This document shows positions 12,352-23,905 of a DNA stretch of 64,000 nucleotides, piece by piece (within the stretch, counting starts at the first letter, position 1; each line of letters opens with the position of its first letter). The position numbers and the translations under genes are program-made. Under the pieces are notes generated by a model that worked only from the letters and a program-made list of their open reading frames with translations, made no database searches and was not told the DNA's origin. The stretch is from Diphasiastrum complanatum (lineage: Eukaryota; Streptophyta; Lycopodiopsida; Lycopodiales; Lycopodiaceae). The stretch covers positions 9,968,274-10,032,273 of the forward strand of contig CM055106.1 of assembly GCA_029204225.1 (NCBI GenBank), written 5' to 3'.

Positions 12352-12458
12352 GGCTCTGATACCATGTTGATTTCACACGTGTGGAGTGCTCACTACATGT
12401 GCTTTGGATCTCCTAAGGTGTGTAGATCAACTAAGATCAAGACTAGATTGAGATTCAA
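12352..12458 (-). repeat. Primer site and truncated 5' LTR
   Basis: The - strand primer site TGGTATCAGAGCC (12352-12364) abuts TGTTGATTTC at 12365. The next ~94 bp match the first ~94 bp of the LTR at 7770, then identity stops at about 12458. The rest of this LTR has been lost or displaced by the Ty3-like unit that begins there. Confidence 0.8.
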
Positions 12459-12489
12459 TTTCTCACACAATTATTGTTAGAAGGTCTCC

Positions 12490-13996
12490 TCGTTTAGATA
12501 TACCAAAGTACAATGGGTTATCTAATCCCATCAAATTTCTCCAGATCTTTTCTAAATCATGTAGGGTTTATGGCGAAGTCTTTCCACAAGATAAACTTCA
12601 GTTATTCCCTATGGCCTTAACTGGAGATGCTCATGATTGCTTTATAACCAAGAGGAAGCAAAACACACGGATTGGGAAGTCGTTAAAGCGGCTCTCATCA
12701 CAAGATTTAAGCCTAGGAAATTTATGGAAGATCACTGTCTCCTTTTAAGTAAAATCAAAATGGGAAAGAGAGAAGCAATACGAGTTTATGTTGAACGGGT
12801 TAAACACCTTAGATCTGAGTGTGATTCTGATCTAATCAATGACGATGCTTTGATTATGTGGTTTTTAGTAGGTCTACCTAAACGAATTAGATGCGAGCTG
12901 AAATGCCATATTGAATACGCTATGATTGGACGATGCAATTCGTAAAGAGGATGAAGATTCTGATGATGAACCAAATGTTGGAATATTGCCTTATACGGCA
13001 TGGCAAACCACAACAACAACCACCAGCATTGCATCAACAAATATCAATGCTTATGTAGAGAAGATGATCGACGAGTTCGAGAAACTTGGTCAAAAGCAAC
13101 AGATGCAGCTGGAAAAAATGTAGTCTCAACTCGACGAAAAGCTGAAAGCCTTGGAAGAATTCCATGGTAAAGCAAACAAAGAACCTGAAAAGTTTGCAAA
13201 GACTTTTCCTAGCTGGAAAAATGTTTGGTGTTCAATTTGTGTGGGCAATCACACTGTGAATGAATGTCCAACGTTGAAACAACAAACGACGAATACTATT
13301 TGTCATCTGTGTAACTCTACGGGACACGAAACAACCTTTTGCTCATTTAATCCTGGAATTATCCAACAAAGGTATGCTAAGCTTCAGTATCGAGAACCTA
13401 CTTATTCAAAGAGTCTTGATGGAAAGCCTTTCAATTTTGCCCTTGGATTTTTAGAATGACTAGATCTACCAGCTCCAACGGAACAAAGTGCTCCCTCTGC
13501 TAATCTAATGGAACCAGAACCTTATCATGGTAATGAGCAATGGAACTATAGCAATGATCACGAGAGTGGTCCTTCAGAGCAGTACGCTATCTATACTGCC
13601 GCGCAACAACAAGCAGCTAGACAATGGACCAGAGCGCCACTTGGATGTTTTGCATGCGGAGAGAACCATAGAGTTGCTGAATGTCCAAACAAAGGAGAGT
13701 TTATACCATTATGTAGAGAATGTGGTTATGGACAGTGTTATAAAGAATGTCCTGCAAGGCCCAAACCACCACCGGTTACTACTCCAATGAATATGATTAC
13801 AATAAAAAAAAGGTCAGTAGTTCAATCTGAACCAACTCTACCTTTGATGGTTGCTACCAAAGCTCAGAAACAGAAAGAAGTTCTAGTACCTGCTGAATCT
13901 GCACCAACTACAGATATACCTACCACATCAGGGGTGTACCCAAATCTCAAAGCAGAAAAGAAAAGATATCAAGATATGAGGCAGTGGATTAAATAG
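12490..13996 (+). pseudogene. Ty3-type gag with Cys-rich knuckles
   Basis: The capsid part starts near RRSPRLDIPKYNG, and matches the Retrotrans_gag pattern (MALTGDAHD, then WEVVKAALITRFKP, then LIMWFLVGLPKRIR). Frameshifts near 12637 and 12920 and stops at 13121 (TAG) and 13457 (TGA) break it; the rest stays in one frame. Knuckle-like segments are CSICVGNHTVNEC, CHLCNSTGHETTFC and CFACGENHRVAEC, with C-x2-C-x3/4-H-x4/5-C spacing. The last part is Pro/Thr-rich. Confidence 0.65.
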
Positions 13997-14389
13997 TTGC
14001 AAGAAGAAGAAGCCCAAGAAGCTGCTAAAGCAACAGCCGAAGTCCATTCTCCTTCTATGCCACAAGCAGATCCAAGAATAGATGTTAATACACAGTTGCA
14101 CCATCATGTAAAACCCTTCAAGATGGCATAACCAGAAGCACCACAAACAAAAATGATCATAAATATCCTGTCTAGCAAGATAAATATTACACTGAGAGAA
14201 TTTCTTAAGTTGGTGCCTAAAGCAAAAGAAATATTAACAAAAAGATTGACTCAAATGGAACCACAAGTTCGTCAGAAGCCACTTTTTGTGCCGGATTTGA
14301 AGAAATGAATGAAGTACTCAATGCAGGAACAACCTGGGAAAGTGAGCATAAAAACATCACCCTGCCGATACAACATAGATAGTTTGGTA

Positions 14390-15183
14390 AAGAAGCAGCC
14401 ATGATTGATGGAGGTTCAGGAGTTAACCTGATTTCAACCAAGCTATGTGCAAAATGGGGATTTACCAAGATGAAGCCTGCCACTTTTGCCATCAAGCTAG
14501 CTGATCAAATGACAGTCCGTCCTAGAAGAATGGTTGAAGACGTACCTATCAAAATAGTTGGAGTGTAGTTTGTCATTAGTTTTGTAGTAATGGACTTACC
14601 TGACGCACCAAATGTATATCGAGTTTTAATGGGACGTCCATGGTTATGAGTTGCGCAAGTAATTCATAATTGGGACACCGACAAAATAACTTTTGAGAAT
14701 CGTGAGCGTGCGGTCAAAGTAGATCCAATCACTTGGACTATCAAGCCAGTAGTCCAAAGAGGAGATGATTCATCAACAACAGATCATACTTGTGATCGAC
14801 AAATGAAAACTCTAGGAGTCCAGTATGACTCTCAAACTGACACTGCCAATTGGAATCAAGCTCTTGCAACAGTGGATCGTATAGCAGGCTATAAGTGTCA
14901 ACGAGATAATCAAACCGAATTGAGTGAAATTTTCTTACTTGATCGAACTTTGGATACGCTGATCACTTTTCTATTGAATATGGTGAACTTAGCTTGGATA
15001 TCAACTAATCCAATTCCAGATCCAATTGAAGATGATCTAATACATGTTAGTCATGCTTTGGCTTACGATGGAGATGCAGAACTTACAGATGAGCAAATCC
15101 TCAATCACATGGATCCTACAAGATTTGGAGTTCGAAATATTCTGGATGAACCAACAATAAAATTGCCAAAGCAGTTATATTGA
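14390..15183 (+). pseudogene. Retropepsin-like domain and downstream ORF
   Basis: The segment IDGGSGVNLIS replaces the usual D-T/S-G-A triad with D-G-G-S. The late retropepsin motif is visible as RVLMGRPWL. Both are typical of Ty3-like gag-asp proteins, but stops lie near 14380, 14566 and 14649. A 126-codon open stretch (14803-15183) continues in the same region. I recognise no family in it. Confidence 0.55.
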
Positions 15184-15690
15184 AAGAAGGAAAAGCTCCA
15201 AGACTAATGACAAAGAAACAAGCTAAGCAACATTATAATACAATCTTGAAATGAAAAAAATCATCTCGAAAATTTGATTCTAAGAATGTACCACCTTTAT
15301 TGGATAAAAAAAGGAGAAGGTCAAAGATGATTCTTCAAGTCAGACTTCTTGCAAGAAATCACCATCAAGGAAGTCATCACCTTCAAAGAAGAGCACATCT
15401 TCTAGAAAGTCATCACCTCCACGATCGATTCCTGCCAAGAAAGCTAAACAGAGATAAAAGATCAACCCTTATGAAAAGGAACAATAAGAAGAAGTCCAGC
15501 ATGATATGCCAGAGCATTTCAAAAGCTATACTTTGGATGATGTTGTGATTATGTTATCCAAGACTCATCATGAACCAGAAGAGCAAGAACCAGAAACGAA
15601 GGTTGTTTACGATGGACCAGCTATGACTGAATCTTGCTCAACCAGGCGCACTAGAAAAAATTTTCAAGTTGGAAATTGTATCTGATGTTG
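15184..15690 (+). other. Lys/Ser-rich, frame-broken tail of the Ty3-like unit
   Basis: Translated pieces are rich in Lys, Ser and Arg, with repeated KSSP/SKKS phrases across shifted frames, and then acidic. It may be the C-terminus of the gag-protease protein. No domain is recognised. Confidence 0.4.
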
Positions 15691-16165
15691 AGAAAATTAT
15701 ATTTGATGTTGAGTGATTTAAATCAACTTTTTCACACTGTCTCGTCAAATTGAACACCGAGACAGTAATGGGCTTCATCCAGATATATCATGTCAAATTT
15801 TGAGGACAAAATTCGTTTCGCATCTTTTACGAGTTCGACATTGTCGTTGAATAGTAGTGTGTCGTCCACGTACAATTTAATGGTAATTAAATAATGCTAC
15901 ACTAACTTGAGGTAGACATTCGAATCAGTTGAATTTCGGAAGTGTCGCATGAGCAAGCATACACCTAGCCGATTTGACTGAGGTTTTGTTCTTTCTCTCA
16001 GCAAGTCGCTTCTTGCTCAACAATATTTTATTAAGTGCTTCAAAGTAAAACCTACTAATTTCCCAGAGACTACTAATAAAATACCCAACTTCATGGGTAC
16101 CATTAAAGATTTGAGCATTCCTCAGTCTCTAGGTAGTCCAAGAGAGGAGCTCTGATACAAATCCA
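15691..16165 (-). mobile_element. Scrambled copia RT and integrase pieces
   Basis: Read on the - strand, 15710-15900 gives the RT active-site strand LYVDDTLLFNDNVEL and the [16 protein letters not shown] block. 15955-16030 gives the integrase RLAERKNKT and MLAHATLP. The order and spacing show internal deletion. A mutated primer-like string (TTTGTATCAGAGC, - strand, about 16151-16163) adjoins it. Confidence 0.65.
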
Positions 16166-16194
16166 AATGTTTCTATCTACTAAAGAATCAAGAA

Positions 16195-17690
16195 CTAAGA
16201 GCCATTGTGAGAATCCACAGAAACATGACCTAGAGACCTAGCTAGACTCTGAACAAGAGAGGAGAAGGGTTCATTCCTTTCACAATATAGGAAAGTGGGC
16301 TGAATAGAGTTGAATTCTGAGCTGCATCTGTCGCAGTAACCATCTGAGATGCCCCACTGGTATCCTGTACTGCCTATCCATATTACCCTGTGTGCAATTC
16401 TCCAAAGAAGAATTGAGACCTTCAGGTCCAAGAATTTTGCCCAAATGTCCCTAAATATCCACCTCCACTCCTCTGTGTCCAAATCCAAACCCCACCTTCT
16501 GTTCAATTTGGACACCAGCTCCAATGGTATCCCCTGTACTCCTGGGGGCTTCTCTGCCATCCTTCCTTTCGGCTCCCAAGTGAACCAGCCCCTCATGTAA
16601 TGCCCTTTCTTGATTGCCTCCAGTCGACAAAGAGCCCATCTCTCTCCTATGAGCTTTGCTTCACTCTTTCTGAGTCTCCACCTTCAAGTAGTGTCCCTCC
16701 TCCTTCTCCACTCTCCTGCCTCCTCATCCCAAAGGTCCCTCCAACCAGTAACTCCCTTTTTGTGGATCTTTCTGGCTACTTTATAGAGCTCCTCTCCCAA
16801 GGGTGGGTTTCCCCTCCATGCCCAACAACTCATCTCCAAGACCCCTCATTTATCCCACATCATCTCCTCGGTGGCACTTATTGCGTGTCCCCCCTTTTTC
16901 CACCCCAACCATAGGCTCCTGAAAAGCTCACTTCCTTTTCCTCAAGATTTCCAATCAAAAAGTAGGAGATCCCTAATCTTCCAATTCCTCCACCTTGGTG
17001 CCCTGATTGGTGCCCATTGTTGAGCTGCTTCCTGCAAGAGGCTAGCCCATAGTTCCTTACTTCTCTCCATTACGCTCACTAGCCATATGGCTATACTCAT
17101 GGAAGCCACTAACTTGAGATCCGGGAGACCTAATCCTCCAAACTCCTTAGGAAGCGTACATGTGGACCATGCCACCCCCACATAGCCTTTTCTCTCAAAA
17201 TTTGAGGACCAGAGAAAATTTCTACATAAAGCCTCAAACCTTCCCAAGTCGCAGTCTGAAGGATACCAGTAGGAGAGAAAGTATATGATCTTAGGCATGA
17301 TGAGATGCTTTAGTACCAGTGCCCTCCCTGCCATTTTTGCCTACAAGTTTCTCCATCTCTCCAAAGTGGGCCTTACTTTTTCCATCACCCAACTCCATCT
17401 GGCATGCATGGAGACTCCAAGTCCCATCAGTACACCTAGGAGTCTGACTATAGCCCCTTCCTCAATGTGTATGCAGCCCTTTCCCTTGAGGAACTCTGAC
17501 TCCTTCCCTGAATTTTTCGTGTAGCTCCCCCAAAGCCAAGCAAAAGGTGTCCAGAGTGTCAAACAACTCTCTCTCTTTGACTGACCATCATCTTTCACTA
17601 TGAAGTTTACATCATCCACAAAAGCCTGATTGCAAAGCCTGATACTACCCTTCAGTTGAGTGAGCTTACTGCAAAAGATGTGTCAGGTCT
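16195..17690 (-). mobile_element. 5'-truncated LINE (non-LTR retrotransposon)
   Basis: The - strand translation has the LINE RT active-site strand QAFVDDVNFIV (near 17620), followed by thumb sequences (KMAGRALVLKHLIMPKIIYF; WSTCTLPKEFGGLGLPDL). At the end is the zinc-binding zf-RVT module (LLWRIAHRV, then YCDRCSS). Frames shift several times. The RT fingers, endonuclease and ORF1 are missing, as expected for 5' truncation. The RT end of a copia element abuts it at 17690. No poly(A) tail was found at the low-coordinate side. Confidence 0.75.
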
Positions 17691-17771
17691 TATACAGATC
17701 ATTGTGTACATGAGAGATCCAAGTATCGATCGATAAGGATACTCTCTCATCTGCTCCTCTTCTTGCTTGGT

Positions 17772-18074
17772 CTAAGGACATTGGTCCCTTGACAAATGCA
17801 TGCCTAGATCCATCGGTGAGTGAGCTAACTTATAGTTCATCAGATTATATCTATCAAGAACATTGTGAAGATACCTTTGTTGAGTAGCATAAATCAGTCG
17901 TCTCGCTCTGTCTCGGTGGATTTGAATGTCCAGACAGAAGTGAGCTTCACCCAGATCAGTCATGTCGAACTTAGAAAACAGCATCTGCTTAGCATCCTTA
18001 ACCAAGTTGGTATTGTTGCTGAAAAGAAACGTATCATCCACGTATAAGGTGATGATAATGAAAGATTGTTGCAT
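17772..18074 (-). pseudogene. copia RT palm and thumb
   Basis: The catalytic YVDD box is kept ([16 protein letters not shown]). The FDMTDLGEAHFCLDIQI and SPMDLGMHLSRDQCP blocks follow. It continues, out of frame, to the LINE junction. Confidence 0.8.
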
Positions 18075-18271
18075 CGACTTGGAATAGACGTTGCAATCAA
18101 CAGTGCTTGGTTGGAAATCTTGCTGGATGAGGAATGTGTTGATCCTCTAAAACCAAGCTTTGACAGACTGTTTCAAGCCGTAAAGTGCCTTATGGAGTTT
18201 ATAGACATGATTCTTCATACCTTCCAGAAATATATCCTTCGGGCTAGATTATGTAGATGTCTTTTTCTATA

Positions 18272-20353
18272 CTATCCATTCAGATAAGCTGTTTGCACAT
18301 CAAGTTGATGTACTTCAAGGTCGGCTGCAGCAGCATATGATGGGAGGGCTCGGATCGATGAATGCTTGACCACTGGACTGAAAGTCTCACTGTAGTCAAT
18401 GTTGGGAATCTGAGTAAATCCTCGCGCTACCAATCTTGCCTTCCTTCTATCAATCGTTCCATTGGCATTGTACTTGATCTTAAAGATCCATTTGCAATCG
18501 ATGACATTGCAGCCAGCAGGAGCTTCGACTAATGACCACGTCTGGTTCTTGATCAGAGAGGAATACTCTTTGTCCATGGCTTCTCTCCAGAGATCAGAGT
18601 CTGGTTGGCTGAGTGCCTCTTCGATTGTTGTCGGTTCTTGTATCAAAAGACAGACAGACTCATGAGTATACCTTGTGGGCTGTGTGCGCACTCGACTTGA
18701 TCTTCTTGAAAGAATTGACTGATGAACCATTCCTGGGACTTGTTGTTGGGTAGCAGCAACGTCTTCGTCTGACTCACTGTCAAGTAGTGGATCGATGATG
18801 GACATGCTTGAGTCTGAAGCTCGAATTGTCGTGTCAATGGCAGGCGTTGAGGGCTCACTTGGAACAATGCCTTTGCCTTTGAAGTCGATGAACTGATCCT
18901 CGATAAAGACTATATCCCGGCTGAACAAGATCTGCTGGGTATTGGGGTCGTACAGCTTGTAAGTGTTATCAGATGAAGTGTATTCAATCAGGATGGTCTT
19001 AAGACCTTGGAAGTCGAACTTCTTCATTGTCTCTTTCGAGATCTGTGCATAGGCGATGCATCCGAATACTCGTAGGTTCTTCAAAGAAGGTTTAGAGTCT
19101 GTCCACACCTCATGGGGTGTTCTGCTTGAGAGGACCTTGGTTGAACACCTGTTCTAGACGTAAGCTGTAGTGGAGACAGCTTCGGCCCATAAGCTCTTGG
19201 GCAGTGATGCATGTGCCAACATACATTTAGCTGATTCAACCAGAGTACAGTTCTTCCTCTCGGCCAAGCCATTTGACTGAGGAGAATAAGGAGTGATAAA
19301 TTGTTGCTCAATGGCTTGGCTTTGGCAGTACTCCTTAAATTTGGTAGAGATGTACTCTCCACCATTGTTAGACCTCAGGGTTTTGATCGTCCTTCCAGTC
19401 TCTTTCTCTGCACGCTCTTTGAAGATTCTAAAGCAATTGAAAGCTTCTGGTTTCTTCTTGATAAAATACACCATAGTCCTTCTTGAGAATCCATCAATAA
19501 AAGTTATGAAATACTTTGCATCCTTGAGAGAAGGATTCTGCATCGGGCCACAAATTTCTATATGTACAACATCTAACAATCCTCTAGCAGTATGCTGATG
19601 GCTTGATCTAAAGGGTTTCCTAGTCTGTTTACCAACTAAACAGTCTTGACAGACATATAACTCAACTTTATTATCAAGATAGTCTAGATCAAGAACAATA
19701 GAATGTTTAGACATTTGTTGTGCAGAAGCATGATTCAAGTCACCAAGTCTATAATGCCAAAGTGAATTTTTACTTGCTTGAATAGAGGTACTGAACACCT
19801 GACTAGAGGCAGAAAAGCAATTACTTAATCTATATAGGTATCCATGCCTCTTTACGAGTGCTAGGATCTTGCTTGTCCTATCAACTACTTTGCATTGATC
19901 ACATTCGAATTCTATTTTATGTCCTAGATCTGTGATTCTGCTTATAGAGAGCAGATCTGTAGACAGATTGGGTACATACAGGACTTTAGAAAGTAGCTTA
20001 GACTGATCATTTGCAAAGCTTAATCTTACAGTACCTTCACCTTTAATAGCTTGTGTGCTATTGTCGCCAAGGTGAACGTACTTGTTGGTACTATAAGGTG
20101 TATAGGACTCAAAATAGCCAATGAGACTGGTCATATGTTGAGTGGCATCGGAATCCAAGAACCAAGATCTGTCGTTGGATGCTCCTTGATGGCTGGTCAT
20201 GAAGGCATCATGATCCGCTTTTTGAATGGGCTGTGGAGCTTCTGTAGCTACATCGACCACTTCATTTGACTGTCCCTTGTTGTTGTTCTTTGCTTGTAGT
20301 ATCCGACAGTCTTGAATCTTGTGGTTGTTTCTCTTGTAGTATCTACAGAACAA
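18272..20353 (-). pseudogene. copia zinc knuckle, protease, integrase and RT start
   Basis: The knuckle reads CRYYKRNNHKIQDC, with the second Cys changed to Tyr. The protease motif is WFLDSDATQHM (Gly to Asp). The integrase has HIEICGP, LRSNNGGEY (catalytic Asp to Asn) and NGLAERKN. RT starts at [20 protein letters not shown] and reaches VHQLDVQTAYLNG. The changed catalytic residues mean this copy is inactive. Confidence 0.8.
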
Positions 20354-21051
20354 CTTCTTGTTGGTCTGCGGATTTGACTGTTCTTTGTGCGTTGTGTTGG
20401 TTTCTGGTCTTGCTTTGATTGCTTCGGGCCTTTCTTCTTCTTCTGCTTAGTCGTGCCTCTGTTGGTGTACAAGGCGTGAGAATCAGCTAAGGAACTGGAG
20501 GGTTTGTTCCTCCACGTGTCTTTCTGCAACAACATTGCAATGACTCTTGAAAGAGTCAGTTCTGAATGCGTCGTGATGATCATCACCCAGCTGTCGTATG
20601 AGCTTGGCAAGCTTGTAAGCAGTTGCATTACTGCGTCTTGATCGTCTATGACGATCCGACAGCAGCCATTTGCTTCGTGATTATGCAGGGAATCACCATT
20701 TGCCATCTTGAGGGAGTAAAATTTCTTCCCGAGATGTAGCTTGGAAGCTATATCTCGCACTTCGTATAATGTGCTCAAGATGTCCCAGACTTCCTTAGAT
20801 GTCTGAGCTTCGGACACATGGCCGATCTGAGTATCCGAAATGTTAAGGATGATCAGCGCAAATGCTTTGCCATCTTTCAGCTTCCATCTGGAGATTGCTG
20901 CGTCGTCAACTTCGGCTATTCCCTCTGCACTTGTAACAACGTCATACAACTCCTTAGCCATTAGCACGGTTCTCATCTTAAATTTCCACAGATGATAATT
21001 AGCTCCATCAAGCTTGTCCATGATAGGACTGGCTTTCCCTTGGGAATCCAT
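20248..21051 (-). pseudogene. copia gag (UBN2-type)
   Basis: It begins at an ATG with the copia gag pattern (LDGANYHLWKFKMRTVL; TSKEVWDILSTLYE; LLTSLPSSYDSW). The C-terminus is Lys/Gln-rich and the frame shifts before the zinc knuckle. About 267 codons are open. Confidence 0.75.
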
Positions 21052-21241
21052 GTAGAAGATTAGTCTAGGTGATAGGAGTAACTATCAGTGACTTAAGTAT
21101 AAAAATTTGGTGCTAAATTACAGATCAAGAAGACAATCACTCTATCGACTAGTAGAGTTGTTTTTGTGGAAGTTTATCAGTCTATAGAAGTAGTTTTGAA
21201 AATGAAACCGCTTAAAGAATCAGATAGGTTCTGATATCCTT

Positions 21242-21635
21242 GGCTCTGATACCATGTCGAAGAAATGAGTGAAATGGGAGGATCAGTCCGTTCAATTCTC
21301 TCGATGCATGCACTACTGGTGACTTAGTAGTTTAGAGCTTCTAATGCGTGGTGGTAGCGAAAGCAAAGAGCAAACAACCAGACAAAACAATCAGATGGCC
21401 AGACAGAATACAGAAAAGCATTGCAATATTGACACGAACCTGAACGCAGATCCAAACAGAGCTGTAACCAGATTAAGTATAACAAAATATACAGGTCAAT
21501 AATGCAGGTGAGCACAAAACAATAGAAAACGTAACCGCGTGCTTCACCAAGCTAATCACTATCTGTAAAAGGTTATGAACCTATTACTGACAATCCGTCT
21601 GAAAGAAAAAATCAATGCGTGAAAGCATCTACAAT
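21242..21635 (-). repeat. Primer site and probable 5' LTR
   Basis: The - strand primer site TGGTATCAGAGCC spans 21242-21254. The adjoining + strand TGTCGAAGAAATG at 21255 would be the inner LTR edge. The outer edge is less clear; TGTAGATGCTTTCACG on the - strand (from about 21633) is a candidate. The sequence around 49880-49920 has a similar GACATTGTAGATG..TTCACGCAT phrase. Confidence 0.5.
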
Positions 21636-21779
21636 GTCTGTCTCTCTCGATTACAAATCATGCTTCGTTATGTTGAATACTAAGATGGCATTTACTATAT
21701 ATATAAATTCTACAGCTGTGCAGATGAAGAAGGTACAACAAGCCATTCTACTTGAATCCTACATCACTCTTCTATTTAA

Positions 21780-22200
21780 GTTGTTCTTGTTTCCCTTTAG
21801 GCTTTCTTCCTCTCATCATCAAAATCAGAGTCTGATTCCAACTCTTCTTCTCCGGCCTCTTCCCTGTTCCGTTTTGGCGAGACCCAAGTAATGGCTGGCT
21901 CTTGGCCAAGATCCTCCAAGGCTTCCTTCAGCACCTGTTGCTCATTTACTTTCTTGGATGAAAGCAACTGTTTTTTCAACCTTGTATTGGATCACCTCTT
22001 AATCCACAAAAGTGTCCGATTCTTCTATGAATATGGCAATCTTCATGAACTGCTGCTTTAAGGATGTGCCTTTTTCCTTGAAAACCTTTCTTATGTCCTC
22101 TTGAAGCCGAGTCTCGTTGTGGCACACCCATCCCACCAGATTGTGTATGGCTTCAGCATATGCCTGCTCCTCATTGCCCAACACATTCACAATTGCGTCT
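21780..22200 (-). pseudogene. Unidentified acidic coding fragment
   Basis: Two - strand stretches (22190-21999 and 21979-21797) read like a normal soluble protein: a helical part (AEAIHNLVGWVCHNETRL) and an acidic tail (EEELESDSDFDDERKKA). A TAA at 21999 and a frame change separate them. There is no clear splice site between them. It could be a pseudogene or final exons of an unknown host gene. I do not recognise the family. Confidence 0.35.
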
Positions 22201-22701
22201 CATTTGACAAAGGCAAATGGAAACCATCATCAGAATTATCTTTCTCATTTGGTTCATATTAGATTGTTTTTGGTCGTGGCCATTTGATAGACATACTTGA
22301 TCGCATTCTTGCGCAGCCTATTCCTTCTTTGGATTTGTGTACTATGAATAATTTGTGAATGTCAACAAATCGAAGTCGTTCAACTTGTTGGATATCTCAA
22401 TTCATAATAGTAAACTCCACACTCGATACTTTTGCTTGGAAGATATAGCAGCCTTCATAACTTCAGTACATGTCATTGTTTATGAGATTGACTACTTGAT
22501 AGTTCCTTGGATGTCAATGAAAGGCCTTTTTCTAAAAGAAGCTTTTAACTTCACCATTGCAAATTTACAACCTGAACATTTACAACATTACATAACAACA
22601 GGTTTTCAAAACTTCACTTGGTACCTTGTAATAAAAAAAGCACTTATTCAAAAACTTGGAAGAAAACTCTTCTTCATGTATTAGTGTCCCTTCATCTTTC
22701 A

Positions 22702-22990
22702 TTAGAATGCAAAAAATGCAAAATGTAGTTTTTTGTCTCGCCTGCGTTTCGGGCTATCTGAGAGACGAGCTTCAACTTTATCATTTCCACCTTGATGGTT
22801 TTTAAAGTTTTTCTTGGTTTTCTTAGGATTGTTGGAATTGGGATGTGTTTCACTAACAGCTTCCTTATCCTTCCTCTTAAGTTGAAAACCTTTTTTTTGC
22901 TCTAGGTGGCTTAGGTGTGTCATCAAAGTATTTTGCAGCCCTAATCGCATCTTCTATCCCAGCCACATGAAGGATACTCAAGTTTCACCA
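22702..22990 (-). pseudogene. Unidentified basic coding fragment
   Basis: The - strand gives VAGIEDAIRAAKYFDDTPKP in one frame, then a Lys-rich stretch in the next (HPNSNNPKKTKKNFK; SPKRRRDKK). The composition resembles a nuclear or nucleolar protein tail. A frame change splits it. It may belong with the fragment at 21780-22200. Confidence 0.3.
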
Positions 22991-23905
22991 CTCCTTGAAG
23001 TTGAATTACCAAAGTAAGAGTGAGTTCAATCGAGTAAAAACCCCTACTTCCTACTGCATATGCACAAGAAGCTCAAATGTCATTAATTAAACTCTGGATT
23101 TTGAAGTTTTAGGAAAGAACCCTCACAAAAAAACATAGGAACTTGAGCCACACTACAACATTTAGAAAAACTCTGGTCTGTTGCATGTCCTCCAAACACG
23201 ATTTATTTGAAATGATCTTTGCTAACTCACAAAATCTTCATGTGCTAAGCTCAAGAGATGGAACACTTTTCAACATAATAGTTTCATTATACTTAAGCTG
23301 GAGCGTAGTCTATTGACTGCACCATCCCAGGCTATCAATAGCAGCTTCTAAGTGCAGGTGAACAGCACATAAATTAAGGGAACCGTTAAGCATTCATTTT
23401 TAGTCACAATAAGAAGCGAGTTGCATTAAACGCCCGGATCCTTTAAAGTAACTCCAACATTAAATCAAACACCATCACTCACATTTTAAAAGAAAAGGCT
23501 CCAACAAAAGAACTTGAAAAATGTAACAAGTTTGGGACACACAGCTGAATGAATATTGAAATACTATCTTAGAAGCAGTACCGCAACACCTTATTATCGT
23601 CTGAAAAATACCCGCACAAGCGGACAAACTTAAACTGCTGAATGCAATACTTAGATGAGAGTTTCAACAGCCTTTGTGCCAGCGAACTAAAAATTTCTTC
23701 ACTGATCACAGGCACTTGCAGCATTGAATGCATAATTAACTGCAATATTATGTCTTTCTATTGGCCATTTATCTAGCATGTATTTAAGCACACCAGATAA
23801 ATTCCAGATGATCAGTTCATTCTCAACCCAAGCTGTTGTATAATATTATTATGAAATTACAGGTACGGACTGATAATGGCATGTCAGTAAACAGGTGCAA
23901 TACGC
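22991..23905. other. Intergenic, presumed 3' flank of the quinone oxidoreductase gene
   Basis: No ORF, repeat or RNA gene is visible. Read on the - strand this is sequence downstream of the stop codon at 23906; polyadenylation signals are not distinct. Confidence 0.5.

Larger units (their letters stand above)
12459..15690 (+). mobile_element. Ty3-like gag-protease unit without RT or integrase
   Basis: A retrotransposon gag domain (12470-12950), Cys/His knuckles (13230-13350, 13640-13770) and a retropepsin-like region (14390-14720) follow in order. After them comes a Lys/Ser-rich tail, and no RT, RNase H or integrase is found in the 3.2 kb. Plants have non-autonomous gag-only or gag-protease elements (TR-GAG type), and this fits that layout. 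No LTRs were found at the ends, so it may be a fragment. Confidence 0.6.
17691..21254 (-). mobile_element. Nearly complete but broken copia element
   Basis: The order on the - strand is primer site (21242-21254), gag (21051), zinc knuckle/protease (20353), integrase, RT, and loss of the RT end and RNase H at the LINE junction (17690). Frame changes occur near 20300, 19150 and 18270 and at several smaller points. It shares gag and pol wording with the + strand copia at 40130-43559, so the two belong to one family. Confidence 0.8.

Noticed and set aside
16349-16914. + strand ORFs of about 80-100 codons
   Set aside because: They are antisense to the LINE coding sequence on the - strand.
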